Shown here piece by piece: positions 5,013-5,271 of a stretch of DNA of 5,271 nucleotides (positions are counted from its first letter, which is position 1; the number at the start of each line of letters is the position of its first letter). This stretch comes from Methanomicrobiales archaeon (GTDB taxonomy: Archaea > Halobacteriota > Methanomicrobia > Methanomicrobiales > JACTUA01). The notes beneath the pieces are model-generated. The model had not been told where the DNA came from, searched no databases, and saw only the letters and a program-made list of their open reading frames with translations. The translations under genes and the position numbers were made by a program. The DNA is taken from contig JAJRCO010000178.1 in the NCBI GenBank assembly GCA_028678905.1, positions 1-5,271 on the forward strand, written 5' to 3'.

Positions 5013-5026
5013 AGGTTGCACAGGCG

Positions 5027-5271
5027 ATGGAAAAAGAGCGTATCGTTGAAGGGCAGGTGTTCCTGGGAGATACCCTCGATCCCACCCCTGCCCGCATCGT
5101 CATCCGCGGTGGTTTCATCGCCGCGATTGAAGAACTCACTCAGGCTCCTCCGCAGTGGATCTGCCCGTCCTTTTTCAATGCCCATACTCATGTCGGGGAC
5201 ACCGTAGCGCTCGACTCCCCTCTCTCGGGGACCCTCGAAGAGCTGGTGACCCCTCCGCACGGATTGAAGCA
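5027..5271 (+). CDS. Amidohydrolase-superfamily protein, N-terminal part, 3' end outside the window
   Basis: Metal-dependent hydrolase of the dihydroorotase/cytosine deaminase/chlorohydrolase type; the substrate cannot be told from this part. 81 codons are visible. Residues 1-36 form the usual small beta-sandwich (GQVFLGDTL, ARIVIRGGFIAAIEE). Then WICPSFFNAHTHVGDTV carries the HxH metal ligands His53 and His55 that start the TIM barrel. The conserved-looking SGTLEELVTPPHGLK follows. ATG at 5027 is chosen because the first beta strand (ERIVEGQVFLG) needs it; no Shine-Dalgarno is seen, suggesting a leaderless or weakly initiated mRNA. It is divergent from Sec61-beta across 46 bases. Confidence 0.88.
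   Translation, partial: MEKERIVEGQVFLGDTLDPTPARIVIRGGFIAAIEELTQAPPQWICPSFFNAHTHVGDTVALDSPLSGTLEELVTPPHGLK

Noticed and set aside
4947..5260. ORFs overlapping the amidohydrolase start (4947-5207 plus, 5003-5260 minus)
   Set aside because: Out of frame with the HxH motif and fold of the amidohydrolase; the plus ORF would begin inside Sec61-beta.
1..5271. CRISPR array, transposase or terminal inverted repeats, phage genes
   Set aside because: No spaced repeats, DDE or integrase motifs, or phage structural genes found on either strand by reading.

Overview
The window looks like a euryarchaeal methanogen chromosome, most likely order Methanomicrobiales. Supporting signs are a Sec61-beta gene, a remnant of formylmethanofuran dehydrogenase subunit C (a methanogenesis enzyme), a tRNA-Leu gene without an encoded CCA end, archaeal TATA boxes placed for leaderless or short-leader transcripts, and oligo-T stretches behind genes. 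The order-level assignment rests on family recognition from memory, not on a search.

Layout. 1-827 (minus) is the first 275 codons of a trypsin-like HtrA/DegP serine protease with a complete catalytic triad and the start of a PDZ domain, but no signal peptide. 828-1759 is about 930 bases without a confidently assigned gene: a possible divergent promoter, a doubtful 127-codon ORF, an overlapping 39-codon cysteine-rich mini-ORF followed by a hairpin plus T7, and a strongly G-poor tract with short tandem duplications and a palindrome. 1760-1844 (minus) is tRNA-Leu(UAG) with its own TATA box. 2020-2694 (minus) is an intact B3/B4-domain protein.

2854-4136 (plus) is the most unusual part: the first half of a TrkH-type K+ transporter joined to the last two thirds of formylmethanofuran dehydrogenase subunit C. 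About eleven frameshifts break both parts, yet the amino-acid motifs in the successive frames are well preserved. The join lies in a stretch of about 11 bases that can be read as TrkH in one frame and FwdC in another, as expected for a deletion between short shared sequences. The lesions could be real decay or a local patch of sequence error; flanking genes are intact.

4141-4293 (plus) is an intact 50-residue double zinc-ribbon protein, meeting tail to tail (4-base overlap) an 89-residue DUF1922-like zinc-ribbon protein on the minus strand (4290-4559). 4822-4980 (minus) is Sec61-beta, the small subunit of the SecYE translocon, with a TATA box about 28 bases upstream of its ATG and a double oligo-T terminator. 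5027-5271 (plus) is the start of an amidohydrolase with the HxH metal motif, running off the window.

Apart from the tail-to-tail zinc-ribbon pair and the divergent Sec61-beta/amidohydrolase pair, the genes do not form one pathway. I found no CRISPR array, transposase, phage gene or defence system.
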